Shown here: piece by piece, positions 46,102 to 57,799 of the stretch | How positions within the stretch are numbered: position 1 is the first letter of the stretch | Layout of the letters: every line of letters begins with the position of its first letter | Program-made: the position numbers and the translations under genes | Notes under the pieces: model-generated | Databases searched by the model: none | What the model was told of the DNA's origin: nothing | Seen by the model: the letters and a program-made list of their open reading frames with translations, nothing else | Source of the DNA: Zopfochytrium polystomum | Lineage: Eukaryota > Chytridiomycota > Chytridiomycetes > Chytridiales > Chytridiaceae | Length of the DNA stretch: 64,000 nucleotides | NCBI GenBank assembly: GCA_025765615.1 | Contig: JAIVFJ010000170.1 | Span: forward strand, 1-64,000 | Direction: 5' to 3'

Positions 46102-48499
46102 TTATGTGTATGTATACTTGGGACCTCCTCCACCCTCGGGCACTGGTGTTGTCGTTGTTGTTTTTTTTTTTAAAGGTTTTTTTTTTTTTGTGGTTTGTTT
46201 GTGCACGGACCGACGGAAGATCAAATGTGTGAAATGGATGGATTGCATCAGTTAATCTTTCTGGACAATCTGAAGCGGCGGGAGAGGAATACAACCACGC
46301 AATTTGCTTACCGGTCCAATCAATGTTTTGCGATGGGTCTTTGATGTCGCAAGTCTTGCAATGTATGCAGTTACTAGCGTTGATCTGGAATCTCTTCTTT
46401 CCTGGGTTGGACTCATCGTCCAAGTACTCGTAAACACCAGCTGCAAAGGAAAAGCAAAAGCATTTTTCAGTAACTTTCAAAAGCACATGCACACGTTAGA
46501 AAAACAAATCCCTTCCCAACCTGGACAAAACTTTTGCTCTGGCCCTCCGTAAACCGGGAAGTTTGTCTCGAGCTGATCAGTCGGTCCACGTTGAAGGCGA
46601 AGGTGAATGGGCTGGTCTTCCTCGTGACCTGTTCCTGTTCGGCTCACGTTGTCCAAGAGTTCAAAGCTGATGACGCCGTCAGGCTTCGGGTATTCGATGG
46701 GCTTAACGTCTTTCAACGGTTTCAGCGAGACGTGGTCCGGGTGCGAGTGCTTGAATGTCAGCGGGTACCGTCCCTTCAGGAACAGTGTGTCCAGGCCAGA
46801 CCAGGCAACTCCTCCAAAGAGACCGAGCGGCGAGTTGAAGGAGGGGCGAACATTGCGAACCTCGTAGAGCTCCTTGTGGATCCAAGAGTTTTTGTATGCT
46901 TCCTCGTAGGTGGAAAGACTGATAGGCCCAGTCGTGGAAGGCTCTTCGGCCGTGATGGCGTCAAAAGCAGCGTCAGCAGCAAGCATCCCTAAAGGTTTGG
47001 AACAGCAGAAATACAGAGATTAGTTTCAGTATGACCGCTTCCATACAACTAAACAAACTCGCAACGAACCAGACTTCATCGCGGTGTGGGTTCCTTTGAT
47101 CTTTGGAACATTCAAGAAGCCTGCGGTGCAACCAATCAAAGCACCTCCTGGGAAGTACAGCTTTGGCACGCTCTGATACCCTCCTTCGTTGAGAGCGCGA
47201 GCACCGTAACTGAGCACCTTTCCACCTTCAAGGTACTTGCGGATAGCGGGGTGATGTTTGTAACGCTGGAATTCACGATACGGGCTGAGGGTCGGGTTCT
47301 TGTAGTCGAGGGCAACGACGTACCCAATGGCGCAAAGGTTGTTTTCAAGATGGTACATGAACGAACCACCATAAGTGTCATAAGACATGGGCCAACCAAT
47401 AGTGTGAAGAACTAGTCCCGGTTCGTGCTTTGCTGGGTCCAATTCCCAAACTTCTTTCAGACCTAATCCATAAGTCTGGGGTTGGGATTCGTCGCGGAGA
47501 CCAAACTTTCGAATGAGCTTCTTTGTCAACGATCCATGGCAACCTTCCGCAAAGAGGGTGACTTTTGCTCGAATCTCCATTCCTCGTTCGAAGTTATCCT
47601 TTGGAAGGCCATTTCGGCCAATCCCAACGTCGTTCGTGGCGATGCCGGCAACGGAGCCGTCTTCATTATACAAAACCTGCACACTGGTCAATCGAGATTT
47701 CACCAAATTTTGGAGCAAGTACCTCGCTCGCTGAAAAAGAGGGGTAGATTTCGACGCCCGCCTCTTCTGCCTGTTCGCCCATCCATTTGACAAAGTTGCT
47801 CAACGAGACAATATAGTTTCCCTTGTTATTCATTTGCGGTGGGTGCGGAAGTGGAATCGCGTATTTTTCTGTCAAGAAGAGCATCTTGTCCTTGAGGGCA
47901 GGTTGGAGAAGCGGGGCGCCTTTCTCTTTCCAATCCGGGATCAGCTCATTGAGAGCGCGAGGCTCGAGCACGGCGCCAGACAACGTGTGCGAACCTAAAG
48001 TCGTCGATCAAAATGATGTGCGAGAGGCTTTGCGCGCGCAACTTACCGATTTCACTCCCCTTTTCCACCAACAAGACGCGAATGTCCTTGCCCTCCGCCT
48101 CCGCACGCTGACGAAGTTTGATCGCAGCGGCCAATCCCGCAGGGCCGCCGCCGACGATGCAGACGTCGACTTCTTCCGACACACGCTCGGCGTTCAATTT
48201 TTCCGCAGATTCGGGGTCGATTTCGGCACGGTGCTGAGAAGAACGCGAGAAGCGGGAGGCGGCGCTGCACGACAGGTACCGAACAGGGGCTGCGCGTATG
48301 CTTCTCTGAAGCACGGGCCCGTGCGCCTGTTTGAAGGAAATGTTTAGGAGCCCGGTGTGGGGCTTTGACTTGGCTCATATCGAGGTGGGGTGCTGACCTT
48401 GAAGGACGCGAAACGCGTCGGGACGAGCGAGATCAAAGTGGGCGTGGCCGCCGAGACAGCAGCCGTCCTGGTCGCGCGGATCGCCGACCTTACACTCAT
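46102..48499 (-). CDS. Electron transfer flavoprotein-ubiquinone oxidoreductase
   Basis: Mitochondrial inner-membrane flavo-Fe-S protein passing electrons from ETF to ubiquinone in fatty-acid and amino-acid oxidation. Exon 1 from ATG 48499 ([20 protein letters not shown]) is a presequence, spliced to [16 protein letters not shown]. The FAD-binding motif [20 protein letters not shown] is followed by [11 protein letters not shown]. Later blocks are [71 protein letters not shown] and GTHTAMKSG. The C-terminal 4Fe-4S ferredoxin-like cluster is [20 protein letters not shown] with an upstream Cys (FCPG), and the last short exon is [13 protein letters not shown]. Seven or so exons. Its stop lies only 43 nt from the convergent exonuclease gene. 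Confidence 0.96.
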
Positions 48500-48818
48500 C
48501 GTCGTCGCCGTTGTCGTCGTCACCCTCACCGTCGGTGTGTCACAAGTAGCAGGCCTTCCCGATGTGAAGGCGGCGGGGCGAAATTTACCACTTTTCTTGC
48601 TCTCGATCTGACGGAGAAAAAAGAATAAAGTCGTGCGGGTGTCCCGGACCAATGACGGAACGATGACGCACACTTTTCCACCCAACTTAGAAGCAAACAC
48701 CGCGGCCATACATGTGGGCCATTGGCGAAGCATGAGTATCTCTGATGTTCCAAAACACGTCCTTTGACAGCCAACAGTGATGTCAAAGTCTCTTCTTTTC
48801 TGGATTTTGTGTCAAGAT

Positions 48819-48836
48819 GTGTGTGTGTGTGTGTGT

Positions 48837-48884
<48 letters not shown>
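48819..48884. repeat. (GT)n microsatellite
   Basis: About 65 nt of GT with one AT interruption, in the gap between ETF-QO and the Fanzor-like remnant. Confidence 0.95.
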
Positions 48885-48885
<1 letters not shown>

Positions 48886-49080
48886 GTTTGGTGATCAAGT
48901 TCGGTGATGGACTACAATAACTTTTGTGCTGGCAAAATCGGGAGTTTCATGTATGTCGCAGGTCGAGCCAGCAGAGTTTAGAAGACTCTGGCTGTGAGCA
49001 GCTCATAAGACGTGGGTAGTCGTCGTTGTCGTCGTCCGTAAGTACATACATACTGCAAACAGGGCATGTTAATAATACTC

Positions 49081-49965
49081 ATGGCAAGATGCGGTTTACG
49101 CGGTGCATACGCAGCACAAGGTGCTGCTCAGCCGTGCCTGAAACTGTGAGTGACGAGGGAGAACTACCAGCCAAACTGCACTGGCAAGTGTGTTCATCCA
49201 CTCAAAATGTGGCCAAAAATGGCCCTTCAGTGGCCACTTGCAGACAGTCGATTTTCTCCCCATTCTTCAAGAAGCTCGTCCTTGAGGAAAAAGTGAGTGA
49301 TGCATGCACTCGCACGCAGATGTCCCCACTCCTGTCTCACCTGTCTATCCCCTCCCCCAGAGCGATGGTGAGCCTGAGAGTCTGGATCCTGCACCCAGAA
49401 ACGCAGATGAGAGGTCTGCGCGAATGGTTGCCGTTCAACAGGGCTGCAGACGCGGAGCAGTGGGTTTTCCCTTCGACTTTGAAGCGGTGGGCGACGACGA
49501 CCTATGCTATGATGCAGTCTTCCTTCCCAAGCTGGAGGTTGGGCGCCTGGCGGAAGGACAGCAGAAACCTGCCTGCAGTTGTCAATTAAGCTTCGCCAGC
49601 CTGAGGCATGCAGAGTTCTGTGAGGCACTTGAGAAAGCAGCATCCCAGGCAGCTCAGTCAGGTTGTGTCGCAAGATTATCAAGGTTGGAGAAGCATTTAC
49701 GTCCAAACGCTGCTCCAAGTGCAGTGCCCACAACGACCCTGGAGCAAGCAGGACCTTCCATTGCAGTGAATGCAAGGTCACTCTAGATTGCGATAGCAAT
49801 GCTGCTCAGAACATCATTGTGAACGCTGTCCGCAAGATTCTTCAGATTGAAGAATTTTGCAAACACGCCGAGGGTGGATCCTCTCCAAAAAAAAAAAATC
49901 TGGTAGGCATTCAAGTGTTTTTCATTGAGCTTCAAAAGGTGCTTTCTTACATTGTCTCTGTGTGA
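49081..49965 (+). pseudogene. Fanzor/TnpB-like RNA-guided nuclease remnant (RuvC + zinc ribbon)
   Basis: An upstream exon (about 49096-49291, ending FFKKLVLEEK) is followed by a clean GTGAGT...CCCCAG intron (49292-49360). The next exon holds a RuvC-I-like SLDPAPR and a RuvC-II-like block CYDAVFLPKLEVGRL, then LRHAEFCEALEKAAS. Near 49665 the reading frame shifts, and the downstream frame carries KVGEAFTSKRCSKC, SRTFHCSECKV and LDCDSNAAQNIIVNA. That is the TS-x-CS-x-C zinc ribbon and RuvC-III with its Asp, characteristic of TnpB and eukaryotic Fanzor proteins. The shift and the short gap between RuvC-I and RuvC-II (about 42 residues; roughly twice that is usual) indicate a degraded, internally deleted copy. 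No matching terminal repeats or omega-RNA region were identified. Confidence 0.72.
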
Positions 49966-50249
49966 CGAAGTGATTGATCTACAGTTTAATCTCATCTGAG
50001 ATTCCTGCTTTATAGCCCTTGTGGGTGCTGCGTCTTGGATTATTCATTCGCAAGTTTGCTGACACATTCCTTTCCGTTGTAAACAATCGTGCGTTAGGGC
50101 AACGGTGGAGTGTTTGTTTTAATTTTTTTTTTTTTTTTTTTTTTTTTTTTGAAGGAACTTGGCGCTTTCGTTGGATGAAAACCGCAACCATAAAAAAATA
50201 AAAAATAAGAAAAATAAAGGAAAAAAACAAAACAAAACAAAACAAACGA
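49966..50249. other. Intergenic stretch with a 30-nt T-run and A-rich purine tract
   Basis: Contains a T-run at about 50118-50150 and AAATAAAA/AACAAAAC-type A-rich sequence up to the (GAT)n that opens the next gene. No gene seen. Confidence 0.5.
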
Positions 50250-52054
50250 TTGATGGTGATGATGATGATGATGATGAGCAGGAAGACAACATCGACGCCA
50301 CCGTTCGCCGCTCGCCGCCATCGCCGACGCCGCCGGCGCCGCACCCCCCTCCTCACCCTCGTCGTCCTCGTCGTCCTCCTCCTTCTCCTTGTCAGTGCCT
50401 GCACCAACTCCGTTAGCGCGCAGCGAACTACAGCGTCCTCCGCATCGGCAGTATCGTCTTCCTCCAAGAAGACGACGACGACGACGACTGCATCATCCCC
50501 CTCGCCCTCGGCGTCCTCTCCACCCCCCTCTCCCTCAGCGTCCCTGCCCTCCTCGTCTGGCGGGCAAACCTCCCCGTCGTCGTCATCACAGGCCAATCTC
50601 CCTTCCGTTTCGTCGTCAGCTGACGCTTCAGCCAGCAGTTCGCAGGACACTTCGGCCACTCAGAGTTCATCCTCGTCCTCCCCCTCGTCGACCAGTCAAG
50701 CCGCCGGCAATGGCTCCTCCAACACCGTGAGACCTTGTCGTCGTCACACCACGACCCCCCTACCCTGATCTAACCTCCTCCCTCTTAGACAATTTACATT
50801 GGCGTAGGTGTTGCAGTTGCGGTCTTACTGATAGTAGGTGCCGTCGTCGGTTATATCGTTTCCAAGCGAATCAAGCAGTCCAAGAAGCCCGCTCATACGA
50901 CCTCAACTATTGCGCTGACTGGGAGTGCCAGTTCCAATTACCCATCGAGACCTGCCTCAGCCGCTGCTGCCACAGCAGCAGCTGCCTTAGATCGGCCACC
51001 GTCCAAGCCCCCAACAGCACTTGATCGTCCCGCGTCCCGACCAGGTGTAGAGACTTTACCGGCCACAACGGCGGTAAACTCTTACTCTGGACGGACTGCT
51101 CCCTACGACATTCTAAAGCCGTCTATCTCCCCTGCCCCTGCCGGCTCCCCTGTTCCACCTTCAGCACCCTACTCAGCAAACACCGTCACTCCTCATCTTC
51201 CATCCCAAGCACCGCTTCAGCCGTATTTGGTAGCGTCTCCAACCGCGTACGCTGGCGCTGCCATGGTTGACTATAATCAAGGAGCCTTTTACCACCAAGG
51301 ATCTGCTGTGGCGGGCTACGGGATCTACCCACCTTACTCTGTCGCCTCTCCATCGCCTGGCCCATCTCCTGCCTTCTACCCCGCGTTTTATTCAGGACAA
51401 AACAGTTACTCGGATCCCACCGTCGCATATTCTGGCTCGACTACCCAGCACCCAAGTCAATTCGAGACAGAGGCGCATGCGGCAGCCGCAGCCGCAGCCG
51501 CACCTTACGCACAAGACTCTAAGCTTTACAGTGAGCAATACCAGATACACTTTCAGTTCAACTTGATTCGCCTTCAGGGCGGTGACCCGGCTCCTCTACC
51601 GATTGCTCCACCCATTCCGGAGCCACGGACGGCTTCAGGTAATGTCTCTTCGGCACTTGGTGCTCCCGATGCTGGCGACAGCAGGAATGGAAAGGATGCT
51701 CCAGAAACTTCGGCGGCGAACCCTGCCGACCCAGGTCCATCATCGTCTGGCACCAATGCTCAAGTCAGCACAACGCTCCTCGATGCGGTTCTTGCTCGAG
51801 CCACAATCAAAACAAATGCCTCGGGGCCAGAAGAACCGTCGCATAAATCCTTTGAAACAATGACACTCCAGAGCGCCGTTGGGGACGCGTTATCTACTAT
51901 CGGAAGGAGTGTCGCCACCACCTCTCAAGATGAAGCTCCCCCTCCTCCTCCCCCCGTTGCGAAAGATCACCAAGAGGACTCGCAGCTCATGGCAGATGAT
52001 GAACCGGTTTTTGGCGAACCAACAACGATGGTGCGCGGTGAACAAACTTATTAG
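50250..52054 (+). CDS. Mucin-like single-pass membrane protein (wall-sensor-like)
   Basis: Encoded in two exons. The first starts in a (GATGAT)n run, so several ATGs are possible, and has a basic N-terminus and signal peptide (TPLLTLVVLVVLLLLLVSA). About 110 residues of Ser/Thr/Pro follow, typical of a heavily O-glycosylated stalk. An intron (GTGAGA...CTCTTAG, ends 50790) joins the TM segment TIYIGVGVAVAVLLIVGAVV, which is followed by a basic stop-transfer (SKRIKQSKK). The cytoplasmic tail is long (about 400 residues), Pro/Ala/Tyr-rich and disordered, with SxPxP-type and PPPPPP stretches that could bind SH3 or WW domains. The architecture resembles fungal Wsc/Mid2 sensors, but no WSC Cys-rich domain is present. 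Function is not assignable from sequence. Confidence 0.7.
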
Positions 52055-52408
52055 AAGAACGAACAATCCGCACTGCTTGCCCCTTTCCGTAGAGTTTTCT
52101 CTCCTTCCCTCTTTCCGTTATTATCATCTTTTCCATTTTTAAATGGTCTTATTAGAAAAACCTGTTGACCACACCTTCGTCGTCGTCTTCTTCTTCTTCT
52201 TTTTTTTTTTTTTTTTTTTTTTTTTGGTGAATGAGCCCCAATTTCATGATTCGCCGCGTAGTGCGAAAATGCCGCTTGTGGCAATATGTTTTCGGGGTGT
52301 TTGCTCGTTCGTCGGCTGCAGACTGGGTGGTGCGCTGCTTAGTCTTGCGTCGCGAGTTGCTGCTGCGTCGGTGAGGGGCAAGAAACGAAAAGAAAAGGTC
52401 GTTGTCCC
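52055..52408. other. Intergenic spacer with (TTC)n and poly-T
   Basis: A (TTC)n grading into a T-run occupies about 52183-52225. No gene seen between the two membrane-protein genes. Confidence 0.5.
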
Positions 52409-54517
52409 ATGGAAATTCTGTTGGGGGTCATCCTCGCCATCGCGTGGCCGTTTTGGCTCGCCTCGCTGTTCGCATCTTTCCTCATCGTTCTCGGAGGCGT
52501 TCCCCTTCTTCTGCTCAAGCTCTCGCTGCTGGTGCTCCAGGCCTTCTCGCGCGCGGTGCTGAGGCGTCTGAAGCGCAATGCCGGGCTGGACTCGCTTCGC
52601 GTCCCGGCAGCCCAGCGCCCAGTCGCTGCCACAGCCGCCGCACCCGTCTCCGTGCCACTCACGCTCGCACACGCCAAATCGGACGCAGGCCTCGCTCACG
52701 CCCAGGCGAATCGCGGAGAAGCGACTCACTTCTCCGGCCCGCCCCTCGAGATAAATGCGTTCGGCAATCACCCCCCGCTGCACTCTCCAACGCCATCGCG
52801 CCCATCGCCTCACCACCTTTTGACCGGGAATCCGTACGCTTCGCTCGGTCCTGAGCACCATCCGCGCTCACCTGCGGCGGCGTCGGGCTCGACCGTGTCG
52901 TTCCCTGGCGGGGCGGCGGCGTGCATCCCGGGAGGAGCTCCCGCCAGCCAGCTGTCCATGTCGCACTTCCAGTCGGACGCCCACGCCCCGCCGCTGGGCG
53001 ACGGACTCCGCTATCGGGCCAACGTCGGAGTTGGCGACGGAAGCAGCAACCGCGCAAAGTCCTTTGGCCCGTTTGACGGGTCAGCCGGCGCAGATCCGCT
53101 TCTCGCGCAGTCGGGACCACCGCAGTTTTCTGTCGGCGGAAGGTTCAGTCCTTTTTCTTTCCCGTTGCCGGGAGCGCCTGCTCCTGGGGGCGGGATGTAC
53201 TCCGCCGGTTCGGTCACCAACGGCGAGACGGCCAGCGGCAGCGCAAGGTTGAACAGCGACCACAGCCAACTGGCGCCTCTTTCCAGTTCGCCGCAGCCGA
53301 CGCACCCGTTCTTGCGCGAGTTTTCCCAGAGCGCGCGACAGCATTACGCGCAGCAGCCTCACGGTTTATCGCAGTCCCCAGAGAGAAATTTTTCGTCGTC
53401 GGCTTTGCGACCGTCGTTTCAAGCGGCCAAGGATCGTGGCGCTGCCGTGTCGGGACTGCAGCCGACTGCCGGAGGGCAGGGGCAACTGGAGGCGCGCGAC
53501 TTCGAGCTGGAATCTAATTCTAATTACTTGGGAGAGGCGCCGCAGTCGCGAATGGTTTATATTGATTCGCGCCAAGGATACTCGCGCGACTTGCGAGCTC
53601 AGGATCGAAGACCATTCTTTGTATCGCATTCGCCCTCTTCAGTGTCGCACGTTCTTCCAGTGTCCTTGCAGAATGCAGGATTGGGTGTTCTGAATGTAGT
53701 AATAGGCGGAACTTCTGCTTTTCAGGAACGCCAAGGTCTTGGCGGAGGAGCAAGAAGCCAGTCCCCCAACCAAAACAACGTCGTAGTCATCTCTGGCACC
53801 GAGAAGATCCACGAAGCCGAACCAGGCAATGCGCCCTCAGCAGGCCCTCATCGCGAGCAATCTGCCCTCCAAGATTCTCGCTTGGTCGGGCTTGGGCCCG
53901 AGCGGCGAGCTGGTGGTCCCACTTCACCGGAATGGGAGAAAAATCGGGTTGAAGAAGCGGCTCAATTACTGTCTCTTTTAAGCGCAGAGGACGAGGAGGA
54001 TGACGAAGACGACTTTGAACGAAGCGAGAGCCCGCGGCCGAGCGTAAGCAGCATGGATGGATCCGTAACTAGTCACAGTCGGTTTACGGACGTGGGTTTG
54101 TCTGCAAGCCCCGCGAGTAGGAGGCCCTTCTTTGATCAATACGGCAGTCGGAGTAGCAGCGTGAGGGAACAACCCGTGGGTCACACGGGCAACCGTCTTG
54201 GCCCTCCCGGTCTCTCCTACCAGCCATGGATTGTCGGTGTGTCCCCGTCTTGGAGCCGGTCAGAGACCGCCATCTCGGTTGAAAACTTTGTTGAAGCTCT
54301 TCAAGAATTGGAATCCCTCAATGGCGACGGCGTAACGTACCACGATGCCGGGAGCGACTACAGTGGGAGGAGCGGCAATGGGCTGGAGGGCATGGGCGAG
54401 CACGGGACGCCCTCTTCGTCGTCTCAGCGTGCCGCCGTTGGCAGGCAACGAGGGTCATCCGCCCCGTCTGATCCCGTGCGTGTTTTGTCCTCGGAGGAGC
54501 ACGCTCGCCAGTCGTGA
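52409..54517 (+). CDS. Large disordered protein with N-terminal membrane hairpin
   Basis: Single open frame of 702 residues from ATG 52409. The N-terminus is strongly hydrophobic (GVILAIAWPFWLASLFASFL then VPLLLLKLSLLVLQ), reading as a signal anchor or membrane hairpin, followed by basic RRLKRN. The rest is Ser/Pro/Gly-rich and probably disordered, with repeated Arg-Ser and Ser-Pro sites. An acidic patch (SAEDEEDDEDDFERSESPRP) lies near 54000, and a more ordered C-terminal segment (AISVENFVEALQELESL) near 54270. No family recognised. The continuous long frame, codon use and tandem position after another membrane protein support a real gene. It could be an ER or plasma-membrane scaffold or phospho-regulated tether. 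Confidence 0.65.
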   Translation: MEILLGVILAIAWPFWLASLFASFLIVLGGVPLLLLKLSLLVLQAFSRAVLRRLKRNAGLDSLRVPAAQRPVAATAAAPVSVPLTLAHAKSDAGLAHAQANRGEATHFSGPPLEINAFGNHPPLHSPTPSRPSPHHLLTGNPYASLGPEHHPRSPAAASGSTVSFPGGAAACIPGGAPASQLSMSHFQSDAHAPPLGDGLRYRANVGVGDGSSNRAKSFGPFDGSAGADPLLAQSGPPQFSVGGRFSPFSFPLPGAPAPGGGMYSAGSVTNGETASGSARLNSDHSQLAPLSSSPQPTHPFLREFSQSARQHYAQQPHGLSQSPERNFSSSALRPSFQAAKDRGAAVSGLQPTAGGQGQLEARDFELESNSNYLGEAPQSRMVYIDSRQGYSRDLRAQDRRPFFVSHSPSSVSHVLPVSLQNAGLGVLNVVIGGTSAFQERQGLGGGARSQSPNQNNVVVISGTEKIHEAEPGNAPSAGPHREQSALQDSRLVGLGPERRAGGPTSPEWEKNRVEEAAQLLSLLSAEDEEDDEDDFERSESPRPSVSSMDGSVTSHSRFTDVGLSASPASRRPFFDQYGSRSSSVREQPVGHTGNRLGPPGLSYQPWIVGVSPSWSRSETAISVENFVEALQELESLNGDGVTYHDAGSDYSGRSGNGLEGMGEHGTPSSSSQRAAVGRQRGSSAPSDPVRVLSSEEHARQS

Positions 54518-54762
54518 ATAACAACTGCTTCGCTCCATGTTCGGCGCTTGGCGAGGGCAAAAAAAAAAAAATTTTTTTTAAATAGTAATAAGGCGGATTT
54601 AGTCCCATCGCCTACGATCAATGTCGTCTCACACTGCGAACCATGCCTTTATTATAATCATCGAATCGAAGAGCTCCGTAAAAGAAAGCCATCAGATTAA
54701 GAAAAATGATCAAGGAACTAGGGAAATTGCAACAAACACAGATATTGTTAGGGTAAATTGTA

Positions 54763-57700
54763 CTACGATGATTTAATCCACACTTGGTCGTGAGATTTGT
54801 TTTGGAAAACATAGGTGATAGTGCGGGTTTTTTTCCCGCACTCGCGGAGCACTTCGTCGGTCACTTTAGGGAGCTCGTCTCTGCTAAAGTGATTCCACAT
54901 GCTCGTGTCGGAGGCAGTTGCTCCGACCCCAGTGTTTGAAGTTGGTTTCGTGTGCTGCCGACCATTAAGACACCTCTTGCACTTGAAGGTATCATGTGTG
55001 TCAGACAGCGTCTTCTCGTTGAGTTGGAACAGTTGCCGGAGGTCTTCTCGTGAGAAGTGACGCTCCACATTCTGCTCCTCATCCACGATACAGCTGCTAA
55101 GTGATTGCTTATGTGCCTGTCCTAAGAACTATCAGCGTTGGCAAAATTGGATCACGAAACAAACTTTGGAAGATCTTCTCTTCAATCGATCCTGTAGCTA
55201 TGAAGCGATACAAGTAGCAAGTCTTCTTTTGACCATCTGACAAGAATTAAGCCATTCATTTCGTTGACCAACCATACCTCGCCACACTCGTGCCAGGGCT
55301 TGAAGGTCAGTTGCGGGATTCCAATCAGGATCAAACAATATAAGGCGGTTGGCCCCAACCTTCAAGGGCGCGTCACTATTAAAGGCTCAATTTTCCATTG
55401 AAAGTTACCAAGTTCAACCCGCAGCCACCGGCCTTGCTTGACAGCAAAAACACGAATTCGCTCGACTCGGGATCATTGAAACGAGCGACTATTTTCTCAC
55501 GTCGTTTGATAGTCATTGATCCATCGAGGCGAAGCGTTCCCCAGTTCATTGTACGGCAAAGCGATTCAAACAGGTCAAGCGTTTGAGTGTAGTTACTGAT
55601 CAAAACAATCTTTTCCTTCAGCTCCCTGTCCAAATTAGCATATGTTCTGTAGCACAGTGCTTCCCCACCTTATTTGGTGCAGCATGCTTTTGAGGAGGTG
55701 CATCTTTCCGGAAAGCATTACATCAAGGGTCCTCAGTTTCATCAAGTCAGCCCGTATTGCAGGAGGGAAATCATTGTCGTCTATTATCAGGTTCGGGTGA
55801 TTACAAAGCTTCTTGAATAGCGTAATAACTTTCAAAGGTTGAGAGTTGGCACCGGACAGCAGTTTCTTTACTTCAGGCGATTTTAGATACTCCCGGTATA
55901 CCTCCAGCTGTAGATCGGACATTTTGCAAAAGACGACATGCTCATACTTGATAGGGACTGTTCATAATCAGTAAGTGGAATTTCGCTTCAATGCAACGCT
56001 TACGAAATTTCGTTAGAAGTTCAGCAGTCCTTCGTATGATGAATTTGTTCGCCAGTTTTTGCAACTCTGTTGCTTTCTCTTCGCTTCGCTGACGGTCTGC
56101 ATCTGAAGCATCCGAATCCCGTCCTCTCAGAATCGGATTTTCAAAATTTTTCCTGAACTCCGCCTCCGTCCCGAGAACTCCAGGAGCCGCAAACGAAAGC
56201 AAACTGTAGTATTCTGATGTTTGTAAGCAAAAACGAAAAACAGTCATTTTAAGGCGTCCCACCGGAGAGATCGTTCTTAAAGTTCAGATCAGTTTTCGTT
56301 CATGGCATGTTTGTATGTAGCTCACTTGTATTGGAGTACCGGTGAGCAGCACCCGTCGCTTTGCCGGCAAAATGTTCAGAGCTTTGTATGTCAGGGAGTC
56401 TCCATTTTTCAGGCGATGTCCTGGAAAATGCAGTTACACTTTAGCTGAACCTCATCATGGCGAACCTTCATCGCAAAGCATCAACCCAAACTCCGAACTC
56501 ATAAGAAGTGGCGCATAAGCCCTAAGACTTTCGTAGGAAATAATCAAGACTATGGGGTGAAGTACGTCAGAACTTAACCCCAGCGATATCGTCATACCAG
56601 GGCTCACGAGTGCTCTTCCCTTGTTCGAGGCAAATTGCTGCAAGTCCTTTGTTGTTTGCTCCTTCGTCCCTTTTCCATCGCAGACCAGTGGGTTTACAGA
56701 GGAACTCAACCATTTCTTGATCTCATTTGCCCAATTCGTCACCAGCGATGACGGGCAAGCTATGATGGACTGAAGAGCATTCGTTTGCATGCTTTCAATC
56801 AGGAGACCAAGTTTCCCCACCTTTTCGGCATACGGTTTCCCCGGCTCTGGAGATTGCCGCATGAGGGTCCACATCAAAGTGATACCTAATTGTCATAAGA
56901 AGCCAATTATTGAAGTCAATGGCACCTACACTGTAATGTCTTTCCAAGGCCCTGTATAAACTCAGTAAGCTTTGTTTACAGATCACTTGTAAATCCAAAT
57001 TTACCATTTCATCCGCCATAATGCATCCAAAAGCATTCTCGTCGACGACACCCGTCACACAATTATACATGAACCGTACTCCTTCAATTTGATGCGGTCG
57101 CAATACTCTTCCGAGCGTCGGGTCGACAACGACGTGCACTAGTTGCTTGGGAGGCGACTTTCCGATGGCAGTGGATTTTGAAGCCTCCAAGATCTCTTGG
57201 TCTGTGAGAATTCGCGGCGTGTACAATATGATGGCGCCGGGCTCTTCCGGGTCATGCAATGGGCCAGACGTCAAAAATGATCGCCTCTTCATTCCCAGCT
57301 GAGTTCCTGCACGAGCCACCGTGGGTATAGTGTGGCCATCTTTGATCGTCGGGGACTTGAATGGGCGCTTAAACCAGCCGTTTTGCGCGAGAGGTGCACG
57401 AAACCCCAACAACGGTCTGTGGCCAACGATCTGAGGTTGGCGATTGGACGAAGACAAACACGCGATCGGACGATTGCGAAGTATCGTCGTCTCCAACTTG
57501 AGCTTTTTTGCTGGTCTGGAGAACGCCGCGTCCACGAAGTCTTCGTCCCCGGAGTCATCCTGTCCATCCGCGATGCCATTCTCCTTGAAGTCGTCATCAT
57601 CGTCTTGCTCGCTATCAGACATTTCCCTCCCGTCCTCATCTGAGGATGTAAATACGCTGACGCAGCGACTTCGTCTACTCGCGCTGCTCGTAGGGGAGAG

Positions 57701-57799
57701 GCCCTCCATACTAGCACAGTCGTCCTTCGAAGACGGAGAATCGACATAGGGCTTCGAAGGCTTCTCCACCGTTCTGGGCGGGTTTCTCGGTCGCAACAT
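54763..57799 (-). CDS. RAD54: RAD54-type SNF2 DNA translocase (homologous recombination)
   Basis: Swi2/Snf2 ATPase that works with Rad51 in homology search and strand exchange in the nucleus. The start at 57799 ([20 protein letters not shown]) opens an acidic N-terminus. Then follow [46 protein letters not shown] joined across an intron to the Walker [19 protein letters not shown], and [18 protein letters not shown]. The DEAH-box is FGLMLCDEG / [14 protein letters not shown], then [11 protein letters not shown] and [20 protein letters not shown]. The helicase C domain has [19 protein letters not shown] and [15 protein letters not shown]. The RAD54-specific tail, [20 protein letters not shown] and [11 protein letters not shown], ends at 54763. 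Many short introns. The helicase-C exon between about 55130 and 55380 is only partly resolved. Confidence 0.95.

Noticed and set aside
48819..48884. (GT)n array considered as a CRISPR-like or satellite array
   Set aside because: It is a simple dinucleotide microsatellite with no spacers.
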